From: Parabacteroides goldsteinii
GTDB taxonomy: Bacteria; Bacteroidota; Bacteroidia; Bacteroidales; Tannerellaceae
Length of the DNA stretch: 64,000 bases
Direction of reading: 5' to 3'
Assembly: GCF_015550595.1 (NCBI RefSeq)
Contig: NZ_JADNBB010000002.1
Location: 186,001 to 250,000 of the forward strand
Made by a program: the position numbers and the translations under genes. The stretch's first letter is position 1. Every line of letters starts with the position of its first letter. The notes beneath the pieces were generated by a model. The model was not told where the DNA came from and ran no database searches. It saw only the letters and a program-made list of their open reading frames with translations. Below are positions 42,740 to 51,952 of the stretch, piece after piece.

Positions 42740-45427
42740 ATGAAACGAATTCTACTATTTATTGTACTGGCATTATTTATATCCCGGTCAAACGCACAGA
42801 TTGCTGCGATAGATGTTGATAAAGGTTCTGAAAAGACGCCGGTAGAGGATATCATAATCGTATTTAAAATGCATTTTGATATCGGATACACGGACTGGGC
42901 GGAATCAATCCTTCAGAAATATACTACTTCTATGATGGATGAGACACTGCATTCTGTAAATGTAACAAATAAATTACCACGGGAAGAGCAGTTTGTATGG
43001 ACTCTTCCCGGTTGGCCTATGAAATATATTCTGGAAAATGTATCGGCAGACTGTAAGCCGGGTATTGAGGCTGCCTTAAAAGAGGGTCGTTTCAGGGTAC
43101 ATGCGCTTCCTTTTACCTTTGAGACAGAATCGAGCGATCTGGAAACGCTTGTACGCGGAATGTCATATTCTTCCAATATCAACCGGACGTATGGACATCC
43201 GCTGACAAGAGGGGCAAAACTGACTGACGTTCCCAGTCATTCCTGGATTTTACCAACACTGCTGACACAGGCAGGAGTAAAGATTTTACATATCGGATGT
43301 AATCCGGGGTCAGTTTCTCCGGAACTTCCGACATTGTTCTGGTGGGAAGGTCCTGACGGCTCCCGGTTACTGACGTTTAACTGGGCTGAATATTATGGAT
43401 CAGGTGTTTTGCCGCCTGAAGGGTGGAAACATAAAACATGGTTAGCCATGATCCATACACATGAAAATACCGGAGCTCCGAAACCGGAAGAGGTTGCGGC
43501 TGTATTGGAAGAAGCCCGTAAGAAAGTGCCCGGAGCCAGGGTCAGGATAGGACAACTGGAAGATTTTTACGATACATTGATGAAAGAAAATCCATCTATT
43601 CCTGTGGTACGCGGAGATATGCCCGACACCTGGATTCATGGTTATATGTCGATGCCCAAAGAGGTGAAGATCAACAAATCGATGCAACGTCTGATCTATA
43701 ATGAAGAGACCTTGAACACGTTGCTGAAAGGCTGGAACGTAAAAGCTGAACCTGTGAAACCGTATGTCGACAAGGCTGTTGAACAGTCGGTATTATTTGA
43801 CGAACATACTTTCGGACTGGCAATCAGCCACGGTCACCAGGCTTTCTGGAAATATGGCGATCCGTTTGTAATAGATCGTGCGAAAGGTGCTTATGATTTT
43901 ATTGAAGAATCATGGAATGAAAAGGCTAACCGGGTACATCGGTCGAAACAATATCTTATCCCCTCTTTGCGTAAAGACATGCGTAATCTGGCCAATGCCG
44001 TAGAAGGGGATGGGCAGAAGGTGGTGGTATATAACCCGTTACCCTGGAAACGTTCGGGTGTCGTTTCCTTGTTTATGGATGTGTATCAGAAGAAATTTAC
44101 TGTTTATGGATTGAAAGACGAACAGACCGGTGAGGTCATTCCTGTTTACATTGAGGGTAACTATCTCTCATTTACCGCTCGTGATGTACCTACTTTGGGA
44201 TATAAAACATATTCGGTGATAACTGAACCTGTTTCGGAAAAGGCTCATACCATTCGTGTCGATCAGGCAGAAAATGTTATTGAGAATCCCTATTTCAAAG
44301 TCGTTATTTCACCGGAAAACGGTGCCCTGTTGTCTGTTTGGGATAAGAAACGGCAACAGGAGATGGTCGATACCGGCAATGAATACAGCTTTGGTGAGTT
44401 TATTCATGAGAAATTTGGTAATGAAGAGATCGAACGATATAACAAGGCATACGTTAAACCGGGTCATCACGGTTGGGCAGATCCTGAGATGGGACGTCCG
44501 GTCGATCCGGCTTTAAAGTATGAAAAGATAAAAGGTAGAGCTTTACGGATTATTTATAATCAAACAGTACACTCAGTGGAAGCCACAGCCTTCTGCCGTA
44601 CCAGCCGTGGTGAAGATTATACCTTGACCTATACGCTTTATGAAGATTCTCCTTACCTGGAAATCTGTTGGGGGATGCAGAACAAGCGAGCCGATATGCA
44701 ACCGGAAGGCGGATGGCTGGCATTTCCATTCAATGTCTCTCAGCCGACTTTCCATTTAGGACGTACGGGGGCTGTTGTTAATCCGGCTACGGATTTTATA
44801 AAGCGGTCTAATCATGATTATTATTTTCTGAATACGGGGATGGCTGTTGTCGACCCGAAAGGAAAGGGATTCGGATTGAATACTCCGAATGCTCCGGCAG
44901 TCAGCCTGGATCGCCCGGGGTTGTATCGTTTTACCGGTGACTTTATTCCTCAAAGAGCGAATGTGTTTGTCAATCTGTTCAATACCCAGTGGGGAACAAA
45001 CTTTACAGAGTGGGTGGAAGGTGCCCTGTCGGCGAAGGTCTATTTATGGTCGGTCGATGAATATAAAAATGAGCCTTCACTGATTACTCCGACAGAAGAA
45101 ACACGTGTGCCTCTTATGGCTGTTTACCGGGAAGGGAAAGGTGGCGAACTGCCTGTGTCGGCAGAAGGAATACAGTTGTCGAAGAAAGGAGTTCTGGTTA
45201 CAGCCTTCGGGGCCAATACGGACGGAGACGGAGAAGTCCTACGTGTCTGGGAACAGGCAGGGGATGCGGGTGAATGTGTGATCACATTACCTGATTGCGG
45301 TTATCGTACGGCTCAGTATTGTAATTTGCGTGGAGAACGTCAGGGAAAATCCTTTCCTGTAAAACAAAATAAAATAGCTATTAACTTGAAGGCTTACCAG
45401 CCGTTATCATTAATTCTGGAGAAATAA
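42740..45427 (+). CDS. GH38-like (DUF5054-type) secreted glycoside hydrolase
   Basis: 895 residues from the ATG at 42740, where a signal peptide begins (MKRILLFIVLALFISRSNAQ); the frame also has an upstream start at 42707 that would spoil it. The N-terminal strand VFKMHFDIGYTDW carries the HxDxGYT metal-binding motif (H45, D47) of GH38 alpha-mannosidases; FWWEGPDGSRLLTFNWAEYY, SHGHQAFWKYGD and WIHGYMSMP fit the deacetylase-like fold with zinc. The C-terminal half is beta-rich (VVVYNPLPWKRSG, YFKVVISPENGALLSVWDKK), as in GH38. Specificity is unproven, as several DUF5054-type members lack characterised activity. With GH92 it strengthens the alpha-mannose link. Confidence 0.75.
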   Translation: MKRILLFIVLALFISRSNAQIAAIDVDKGSEKTPVEDIIIVFKMHFDIGYTDWAESILQKYTTSMMDETLHSVNVTNKLPREEQFVWTLPGWPMKYILENVSADCKPGIEAALKEGRFRVHALPFTFETESSDLETLVRGMSYSSNINRTYGHPLTRGAKLTDVPSHSWILPTLLTQAGVKILHIGCNPGSVSPELPTLFWWEGPDGSRLLTFNWAEYYGSGVLPPEGWKHKTWLAMIHTHENTGAPKPEEVAAVLEEARKKVPGARVRIGQLEDFYDTLMKENPSIPVVRGDMPDTWIHGYMSMPKEVKINKSMQRLIYNEETLNTLLKGWNVKAEPVKPYVDKAVEQSVLFDEHTFGLAISHGHQAFWKYGDPFVIDRAKGAYDFIEESWNEKANRVHRSKQYLIPSLRKDMRNLANAVEGDGQKVVVYNPLPWKRSGVVSLFMDVYQKKFTVYGLKDEQTGEVIPVYIEGNYLSFTARDVPTLGYKTYSVITEPVSEKAHTIRVDQAENVIENPYFKVVISPENGALLSVWDKKRQQEMVDTGNEYSFGEFIHEKFGNEEIERYNKAYVKPGHHGWADPEMGRPVDPALKYEKIKGRALRIIYNQTVHSVEATAFCRTSRGEDYTLTYTLYEDSPYLEICWGMQNKRADMQPEGGWLAFPFNVSQPTFHLGRTGAVVNPATDFIKRSNHDYYFLNTGMAVVDPKGKGFGLNTPNAPAVSLDRPGLYRFTGDFIPQRANVFVNLFNTQWGTNFTEWVEGALSAKVYLWSVDEYKNEPSLITPTEETRVPLMAVYREGKGGELPVSAEGIQLSKKGVLVTAFGANTDGDGEVLRVWEQAGDAGECVITLPDCGYRTAQYCNLRGERQGKSFPVKQNKIAINLKAYQPLSLILEK

Positions 45428-45431
45428 GCAA

Positions 45432-47735
45432 ATGAAATTCAATAAGTGTGTTTTTATATGTATTAGTCTTTTTGTATGCTCTGCTTTTATGCAGAACTTG
45501 TCGGCAGAACCTTCCGGGAGGAAGGTTCATGCTGATAAGAAAATTCCGCAGCTTTCAGAGAAAGAAAGCTGGTTACCGGTAGTGAAGGATATAACTAAAA
45601 ATATCCGTTTGCTGGAGTGTTCTTACAATGAAGCCGAGTTAAAGCATTGTGAAGAGATCATTTCGTCTTCTGCCTGGGAGGTACGGACCGAACAGACAAT
45701 GGCTAATGGAGGCAAACTGTATACTTTTTCTTTTACAGCCAGACGGGATATGAAAGATGCCGGCGTGGCAGTGGCATTCGACCGGTATGGCTGGACAAGT
45801 GATAATTATGTGATGATCCCTTCTTCCGTTTATAATGGTAACAGGCAACGTATTGTCAACCGTTCGTATGCTACAGGGCTCGATAAGACAGATTATAACC
45901 GGAAGGATCTGGCTCTGACTTCCAATCCGATTCCGCAGCTTTCTCCTGAGTTCGGAGCTTCCTCCCGTTTGGAGGTCAATGTCAGTAATGCGGCGACTCC
46001 GGCCATGACGATGCTGGAACGGGGGAAGAAGTCCGGAACGATTTTACTGACCGACCAGGGTATCGAATGGAATAAGCAATTATTGGATCATGCCCTGATC
46101 GTTGAAGAAACACCGGATCGCAGTATTGCCTCTTTTGTCATCAGTGCTCCGGGAGTGCGGGAACGTAAACCGGAATTTATCGGTTTCAGTAAAAGTCCCG
46201 ACCGGGGAATACAGGTGAAGAAAGGAGACAAAATCGTTATACGGGTTACCGAGATCACTTTTCCCTGTGAAGATGTTCCGGAATTGCTGACCCGCTTTAT
46301 GAAAGATCGTAAACTGCATACTGCCGGGGAAGCTCCCCGTAATCTGATGCCGATGAGCGAAGTACTGGCACGTATGGTACGGAATATCGATGATCGCTAT
46401 TATGTGGGTGACCAGTGGGAATATTACTGCCCCGAGAATGCCGACTGGATCTCTTACGGCTGGATTGGCGGTCTGATGAATACCTATCCGATGCTGGCTT
46501 TAGGCGATGAGGAGCATTTACGGAAAGTGAAAAATACGTTCGACTTCGGACTGCCGCGTGCAAAAGGAAAAAGCGGTTACTATTATGATGTTCTCGGATC
46601 GGACGGGAAAGTCTTATACCGTGATGCGGCGGTCAACAATCCGGGAATCGGCCTGACCCGTAAAAACGGCGATGTGCTTTACTGGATGGTCAAACAATTT
46701 ATGTTATTGAAGGAACAGGGGAAAGCCAATGCCATCGATACCGGTTGGGAAACGAATGTGCGTCTGTTGGCAGATGCCTTTGTCAATACCTGGAAAAAAG
46801 AGGGAACATGGGGTAATTATCTGGATGTGGAAACAGGCGACGTAGCTGTATATAATACGACGAGCGGAGCAATGGCAGTGGCCGGACTGGCTCTGGCTTC
46901 CGAATATTATACTAATCCTTCTTATCTGGAAGTAGCCTGCGAAGCTGCTGCTGACTATTACGATAATTTTGCTTTAGTCGGCTTTACCTCCGGAGGTTGC
47001 GGTGATATCCTTCAAAATGCAGACTCCGAAACGGCGGTTGCTCTGCTTACTTCTTTAATGACACTTTATGAAGTGACAGGGAAAGAACAATATCTAAAAC
47101 AATCAGCCGATCTGGCAAATCTATGTGCTACCTGGACAGTCTCTTTCCCTTACCGTCTGCCGGAAGATACCCCATTGGCAAAACTGGGGGCCAATCTGAC
47201 TGGTGCCGTTTGGGCAAGTACGCAGAATAAGCATGGAGCTCCGGGTTTTTGTACGCAATCAGGAGATGCCTTGTTCAAATTATATCGTTCTACCGGCGAT
47301 GTTTCTTATGCGGAATTACTCCGTGACGTGATTCATGCCCATGCAGAAGGCATACAACCCAATGGAAAGATTACAGAACGTCTGACTTATTGTGATGCCG
47401 ACAGCCGTGGTTCTCGCGGAGACGGCGGCAAGACTGGTTGGAACGAAACAAACGGTGCTATGATGGCATTGGAAATCCCGGGTATTTATGTGCGGACAGA
47501 TCTCGGTTCCCTTTATGTATTTGACCATGTAGAAGCGAAGGTAATCAAACAGAACAAGAAACAGTTAGTCCTGCAAATTACGAACCCGACTGCTTACGAT
47601 GCTACTGTCACCCTTTTTGCTGAGAATGCAGAAGATGCTGCCCGTCCGCTGGGCGACAATGCCTTCCTCGGGTGGAAAGATAAAGTGACCGTAAAGGCAG
47701 GTAAGTCCGTAAACTATAAACTAAAAACAAATTGA
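45432..47735 (+). CDS. Six-hairpin-toroid-like protein, duplicated family of unknown activity (copy 2)
   Basis: 767 residues, signal peptide to about residue 26. Strongly similar along its length to the protein at 27297: NIRLLECSYNEAELKHCEEI, AGVAVAFDRYGWTSDNYVMI, ALTSNPIPQLSPEFGASSRL, DWISYGWIGGLMNTYPMLAL, FTSGGCGDILQNADSETAVA, LTGAVWASTQNKHGAPGFCT. Strict conservation of the last two motifs suggests the active-site face of the toroid. It lies 4 bases after the GH38-like gene and its stop codon precedes the next ATG by only 11 bases, so it is translated in one operon with the lipoprotein family. Function unknown. Confidence 0.8.
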   Translation: MKFNKCVFICISLFVCSAFMQNLSAEPSGRKVHADKKIPQLSEKESWLPVVKDITKNIRLLECSYNEAELKHCEEIISSSAWEVRTEQTMANGGKLYTFSFTARRDMKDAGVAVAFDRYGWTSDNYVMIPSSVYNGNRQRIVNRSYATGLDKTDYNRKDLALTSNPIPQLSPEFGASSRLEVNVSNAATPAMTMLERGKKSGTILLTDQGIEWNKQLLDHALIVEETPDRSIASFVISAPGVRERKPEFIGFSKSPDRGIQVKKGDKIVIRVTEITFPCEDVPELLTRFMKDRKLHTAGEAPRNLMPMSEVLARMVRNIDDRYYVGDQWEYYCPENADWISYGWIGGLMNTYPMLALGDEEHLRKVKNTFDFGLPRAKGKSGYYYDVLGSDGKVLYRDAAVNNPGIGLTRKNGDVLYWMVKQFMLLKEQGKANAIDTGWETNVRLLADAFVNTWKKEGTWGNYLDVETGDVAVYNTTSGAMAVAGLALASEYYTNPSYLEVACEAAADYYDNFALVGFTSGGCGDILQNADSETAVALLTSLMTLYEVTGKEQYLKQSADLANLCATWTVSFPYRLPEDTPLAKLGANLTGAVWASTQNKHGAPGFCTQSGDALFKLYRSTGDVSYAELLRDVIHAHAEGIQPNGKITERLTYCDADSRGSRGDGGKTGWNETNGAMMALEIPGIYVRTDLGSLYVFDHVEAKVIKQNKKQLVLQITNPTAYDATVTLFAENAEDAARPLGDNAFLGWKDKVTVKAGKSVNYKLKTN

Positions 47736-47746
47736 TAACAACCCTT

Positions 47747-50026
47747 ATGACAGAATATAAGAAAGTCCTTTCATTGTGTGCCGCCTCTTTGCTTCTTTTC
47801 AGTTGTACGACCGAAAAGACCTGGGATTTCAATACTGACTATTTCAGTATTGGCGTGAATGACAAGGGATATATAACCAGTATGAAAAATACGACAGTAT
47901 CACCGGCCCGCGAGTTCAGCCCAACTGACAAACCCTCTCCGTTGATGTCGTTATACGATTCTGAGAAAAGGGTGTTTTACACACCGCAAAGTGCCGTTTT
48001 CAATGACGCAACTCAGTGTTTTACGTTGGAATATCCGAACGGCTCTGTGGCCGAAGTCGCATTGCAGCCTAATAGTAAATATTTCAAACTGACATTAAAC
48101 AGCTTAGAGCCGAGAAACGGTATCGATGCGATCCAATGGGGAAGCTATTATACAAACATCACCAACCTGTTAGGTGAAATTATCGGAGTTGCCCGTGATA
48201 CCAGCGATGTGGTGAATTACAGTATCGGTGTGCTCGCTCTCGACGATAATACATTAGGCGGTACACCCGATATCGAAGGCGATGCCGCCCCTTTCCAGTA
48301 CATCATTCACACGCCCGATAAAGAACGTTACCCCTTACCGGACAGCCTGCATGAAGGACAGGTGTTTACCCTGGGAGGGAATGGCATCAGCGATGTGGCT
48401 TTCTACGCCAATAAGGAACCTTATTACCGGATCATGTACGGAAATGCAGCTTTGGTGGATAGCCTGGGACGCATTTACCTGAATTATCAGTCGAGGGACC
48501 GTAGTAAACCGCGCCAGGTCTTTTATTCCCTGATCCCGAACATGCCGGCAAATATACCGAACCATATCGATGTGGAACCTATACCGGGTGTCGATTTTAT
48601 CGGCTCTTCCGTCGCTTTATGGGGTAGTCCGGACAGCACGGCGCTGTTGGATGTCATTCAACATATTGTCCTCTCGGAAGGATTGCCTTATCCGACCGTA
48701 AAAGGAAAATGGATCAAGGATCCGGCAGCTTTTAGTCCGGATGTAATGACCAGCGGTAACCGTTACGACAGCATTATTTCGTATACCGCCCGGTTAGGTT
48801 TCCCTGCCATCCATGCCTACGACCAGGGATTTTTACGTCCCGACCGTGCCAACGAAGGGTATCTGGACGGAAAAGCTCAGACAAAGAAGCCTTTCCGTTT
48901 TAACTCAGGAAATAAATCACATCGTGAATTTGCCGATCTGGCGGCATCACAAGGATTGATGCTGGGACGTGTCTGCATCACCAACTCGCTGGCACCGGGA
49001 ACAAAGGATGCCAGCCCTGTCCCCAGCGACAGCCTGTGTTATCAGCAGAAACGCACTTTGATGAAAAGTATTACAGCCCAGGATACGCTGATTGTGGTCG
49101 ATGATCCGAAATACCTGGAAGAAATAGCCAGTTGGGAAGGTCATTGCAAAGAATTGAATATTATAAAAATAGGAAAGGAATTGATCCATTACCTGGGAGT
49201 TTCCGAAACGGCTCCTTATACATTGCAAAATGTAACCCGTGGATATTGGGGTACGCAGGCCACGAGTCATGAGGCTAATGAACCTGCCTATAAATTGCAG
49301 GTGACCATTAATTACGGTTATGACGGATTGATTCCGAACCTGGCCCTTCAGGATAAGATTGCCGAATATTATGCAGAGGTGGCTGCCCATAGCGGTCTGA
49401 CCCTTTATGATTTCGACGGACAGGAATTCCTGTTCAACAACGGCCATGGTTATTATTCAGCCAAACGTTTCTTCCGTAAACTATTTGAAAGGGCAAAAGA
49501 ACTGGATGTCCCTTATATCCGTTTCTCCGGTGCCACCTTGTCGGAAGGTTCCTGGCATTACCAGAGCGTCTGGAATGTGGGCGGCGGACGTAACCTGTAT
49601 GATATCGATACCCGCGAGTGGGGAAGTGCGACCAGTCAGGGAAAAGACCTGCGCGATGTGACCTATTCGAATTATTATCCGGTTTCATTCGGCGGTAATT
49701 TTGCGATCAAAGATACTTCTACCGTAGAACAATATGAACATGTGCAGGCTATCTCAGTCGGCTACGGTGCAACCTATTTCCTGGCAATCAACCAGGAAGA
49801 TGTAGAAAGTTGCCCGCAGAAAGACGAGATATTCAAAGCGATCCGTACCTGGGAAGATGCCCGCAGGGCGAATGCTTTCCCCCGGCAGCTGAAGAAACTT
49901 CTCAGGGACCCGTCCTACGACTGGAGGCTGGAGGCCGGTGTAGACGGAAATACCTGGACGCTGTACCGCCTTGTCAATGGCGATAAGGTAGAATCGTTTG
50001 TTTTACGAAGAGCGGAAGGGTATTGA
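47747..50026 (+). CDS. TIM-barrel-like lipoprotein, duplicated family of unknown activity (copy 2)
   Basis: 759 residues from ATG at 47747 (a TTG at 47732 is in frame but would bury the lipobox). Lipobox LLLFSC gives an acylated Cys near position 20. It parallels the protein at 31227 throughout: NYSIGVLALDDNT, PGVDFIGSSVALWGSPDSTA, GKWIKDPAAFSPD, LYDFDGQEFLFNNG, FSGATLSEGSWHYQS, TSQGKDLRDVTYSNYYP, ESCPQKDEIFKAIRTWEDAR. The inserted beta module (KIGKELIHYLGVSETAPYTL, VTRGYWGTQATSHEA) is also kept. It is last in enzyme operon 3. Confidence 0.75.
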   Translation: MTEYKKVLSLCAASLLLFSCTTEKTWDFNTDYFSIGVNDKGYITSMKNTTVSPAREFSPTDKPSPLMSLYDSEKRVFYTPQSAVFNDATQCFTLEYPNGSVAEVALQPNSKYFKLTLNSLEPRNGIDAIQWGSYYTNITNLLGEIIGVARDTSDVVNYSIGVLALDDNTLGGTPDIEGDAAPFQYIIHTPDKERYPLPDSLHEGQVFTLGGNGISDVAFYANKEPYYRIMYGNAALVDSLGRIYLNYQSRDRSKPRQVFYSLIPNMPANIPNHIDVEPIPGVDFIGSSVALWGSPDSTALLDVIQHIVLSEGLPYPTVKGKWIKDPAAFSPDVMTSGNRYDSIISYTARLGFPAIHAYDQGFLRPDRANEGYLDGKAQTKKPFRFNSGNKSHREFADLAASQGLMLGRVCITNSLAPGTKDASPVPSDSLCYQQKRTLMKSITAQDTLIVVDDPKYLEEIASWEGHCKELNIIKIGKELIHYLGVSETAPYTLQNVTRGYWGTQATSHEANEPAYKLQVTINYGYDGLIPNLALQDKIAEYYAEVAAHSGLTLYDFDGQEFLFNNGHGYYSAKRFFRKLFERAKELDVPYIRFSGATLSEGSWHYQSVWNVGGGRNLYDIDTREWGSATSQGKDLRDVTYSNYYPVSFGGNFAIKDTSTVEQYEHVQAISVGYGATYFLAINQEDVESCPQKDEIFKAIRTWEDARRANAFPRQLKKLLRDPSYDWRLEAGVDGNTWTLYRLVNGDKVESFVLRRAEGY

Positions 50027-50102
50027 AAGTATGCGAGCTTATTGTATGTAGGATGATTACATATAGATATTGTTTGTAAGACAGTATATGTTGCTGTTTT
50101 TC

Positions 50103-50133
50103 TTGTATATCTACTTGCTAATCTGTATATTTG
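50103..50133 (+). promoter_or_regulatory. Promoter of enzyme operon 4
   Basis: TTG (50103-50105), 20-base spacer, TATATTTG (50126-50133); about 53 bases before the ATG at 50187. Confidence 0.65.
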
Positions 50134-50186
50134 TTCCCGTAAATACCTGGAAAACTCAATCTTTATATGTGATAAATACAAGAAGT

Positions 50187-51923
50187 ATGAAAAAGTTATT
50201 GCTAACCTTGCTGGCTGTACCTCTTTGGGTAAGTTGCCAGGACTCTCACCAGATCGAAGCTAAAATAGCCCAGTCTCCGAAAACGTTTTGTAATCCGGTT
50301 AACCTCAATTACCGGTTTATGAAAATAGATGGAGGCGAGGGGATTCGGGAAGCTGCCGATCCGGTTGTAGTAACCTTCAAAGAGAAACATTATCTGTGTG
50401 CATCCAAGTCGTCAGGTTACTGGTATTCGGATGATTTTACTAATTGGAAACATGTTTTTATAACCGATTCCGTGCTGCCCATCGAGGATTATGCACCGGG
50501 GCTTTTTATACACAATGACTACCTGTATTATGTGGGCTCCACGCATGGAAAAGGAATGTTGTACCGTTCATCCGCTCCGGAAAAAGGAGAGTGGGAACCG
50601 GTGAAGGAAATCTGGTCTTTCTGGGACCCTGCTTTTTATGTGGAAGGGGATAATTTGTATATGTACTATGGGTGTTCGCCTGTCGACCCTATCTATATGC
50701 AGGTACTGGACCTGAATACATTGGAAGCAAAAACAGAAGTGATCACTTGTTTTAATAGCGATAAGGAAAATCATGGTTGGGAACGGACAGGGGAACTGAA
50801 CGAACTTCCCCGTCGTCCTTATATCGAAGGAGCCTGGATGACAGCCCATCAAGGCAAGTATTATTTACAATATGCTGCTCCGGGAACCGAATGGAAGTCG
50901 TATGCGGATGGTGCTTATGTCAGTGCATCTCCTACCGGTCCGTTTACCTATATGGAAAACAGTCCGGTTTCGTATAAACCGACCGGATTTATCGGTGGTG
51001 CCGGACATGGCTGTATGTTTACGGTCGGTAACGAAAACTATTGGAAAGCGGCAACCAACTCGATCTCTGTCCGTCATATGTTTGAACGGAGGGTTTCTTT
51101 CTTCCCTGCCGGTTTCGATAAGGATGGTTACCTGTATACGAATACTTATTTAGGAGATTATCCGATGTATCTGCCCGGAGGTAAAGAGCAGACAGCCGGA
51201 AGTTATCAGCCTGGCTGGATGTTGCTTTCCTATAAGAAACCGGTCACAGTCTCTTCTTCACTGGATGGTTATCCGGCAGAGAATACGGTGGATGAAGATT
51301 CCCGCACGGCATGGGTTGCCGCATCGAATAAAGCAGACGAATGGCTGCAGGTCGATTTACAGAATCTCTCTTCCATTCAGGCAATACAGGTGAATTTCGA
51401 CGAATACGGAGCGAACCAGCGAGGCTTTGTTCCGGATGTTTACCAGAGTTATTTGATCTCTGCTTCTGCTAATGGCAAAGACTGGTATCCGGTGGTAGAT
51501 TACAGCACTAAAAAGACAGATACTCCTCATGACTATATCGAATTCGAGGCTCCGTTTAAGGCACGGTATATCAAATTGCAAAATAAAGAATATACAGTCT
51601 CGTCGAATCTTTCCGTCCGTGATCTGAGAATCTTCGGTAACGGCCTGGGTAGTAAGCCGCGTGCAGTGAATGACTTTACAGTGAAACGGGATCTTACCGA
51701 TCCGTGTAGGGTACGTCTGAGTTGGAATGAAGTGCCGCATACCCAAGGGTATATTGTTCGTTATGGTGTGGCGGAAGATAAACTGTATAACAATTTCCAG
51801 GTAATGGGAGACACTACCCTGGAAATAGGAAGCTTGAATCAGGGTGTTACTTATTATTTTACCATAGATACTTATAATGAGAATGGCGTTACTCAAACGT
51901 CGCAGGTGGAAGTTTGCCAATAA
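50187..51923 (+). CDS. GH43-like lipoprotein with F5/8C (CBM32) and fibronectin III domains
   Basis: 578 residues from ATG at 50187; the frame extends upstream to 50070, but only the internal start yields a clean lipoprotein signal (LLAVPLWVSC, Cys17), and the promoter lies in the extension. The propeller shows the GH43-type base D58 (REAADPVVVTFKEKHYL), WDPAFYVEGDNLYMYYG and the acid Glu in YIEGAWMTAHQGKYYLQYA. A discoidin-type module follows (VTVSSSLDGYPAENTVDEDS, EWLQVDLQNLSSIQAIQVNF), then an FN3 domain (RVRLSWNEVPHTQGYIVRYG) at the C-terminus. The lipid anchor and binding modules suit a surface or periplasmic exo-enzyme. First gene of enzyme operon 4. Confidence 0.85.
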   Translation: MKKLLLTLLAVPLWVSCQDSHQIEAKIAQSPKTFCNPVNLNYRFMKIDGGEGIREAADPVVVTFKEKHYLCASKSSGYWYSDDFTNWKHVFITDSVLPIEDYAPGLFIHNDYLYYVGSTHGKGMLYRSSAPEKGEWEPVKEIWSFWDPAFYVEGDNLYMYYGCSPVDPIYMQVLDLNTLEAKTEVITCFNSDKENHGWERTGELNELPRRPYIEGAWMTAHQGKYYLQYAAPGTEWKSYADGAYVSASPTGPFTYMENSPVSYKPTGFIGGAGHGCMFTVGNENYWKAATNSISVRHMFERRVSFFPAGFDKDGYLYTNTYLGDYPMYLPGGKEQTAGSYQPGWMLLSYKKPVTVSSSLDGYPAENTVDEDSRTAWVAASNKADEWLQVDLQNLSSIQAIQVNFDEYGANQRGFVPDVYQSYLISASANGKDWYPVVDYSTKKTDTPHDYIEFEAPFKARYIKLQNKEYTVSSNLSVRDLRIFGNGLGSKPRAVNDFTVKRDLTDPCRVRLSWNEVPHTQGYIVRYGVAEDKLYNNFQVMGDTTLEIGSLNQGVTYYFTIDTYNENGVTQTSQVEVCQ

Positions 51924-51952
51924 TAGCAGAATAGAAAACAAAAGATCGAAGA

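Noticed and set aside
50070-50186. N-terminal extension of the GH43-like lipoprotein
   Set aside because: The extension covers a consensus promoter and would place the lipobox internally; the ATG at 50187 gives a proper lipoprotein signal.
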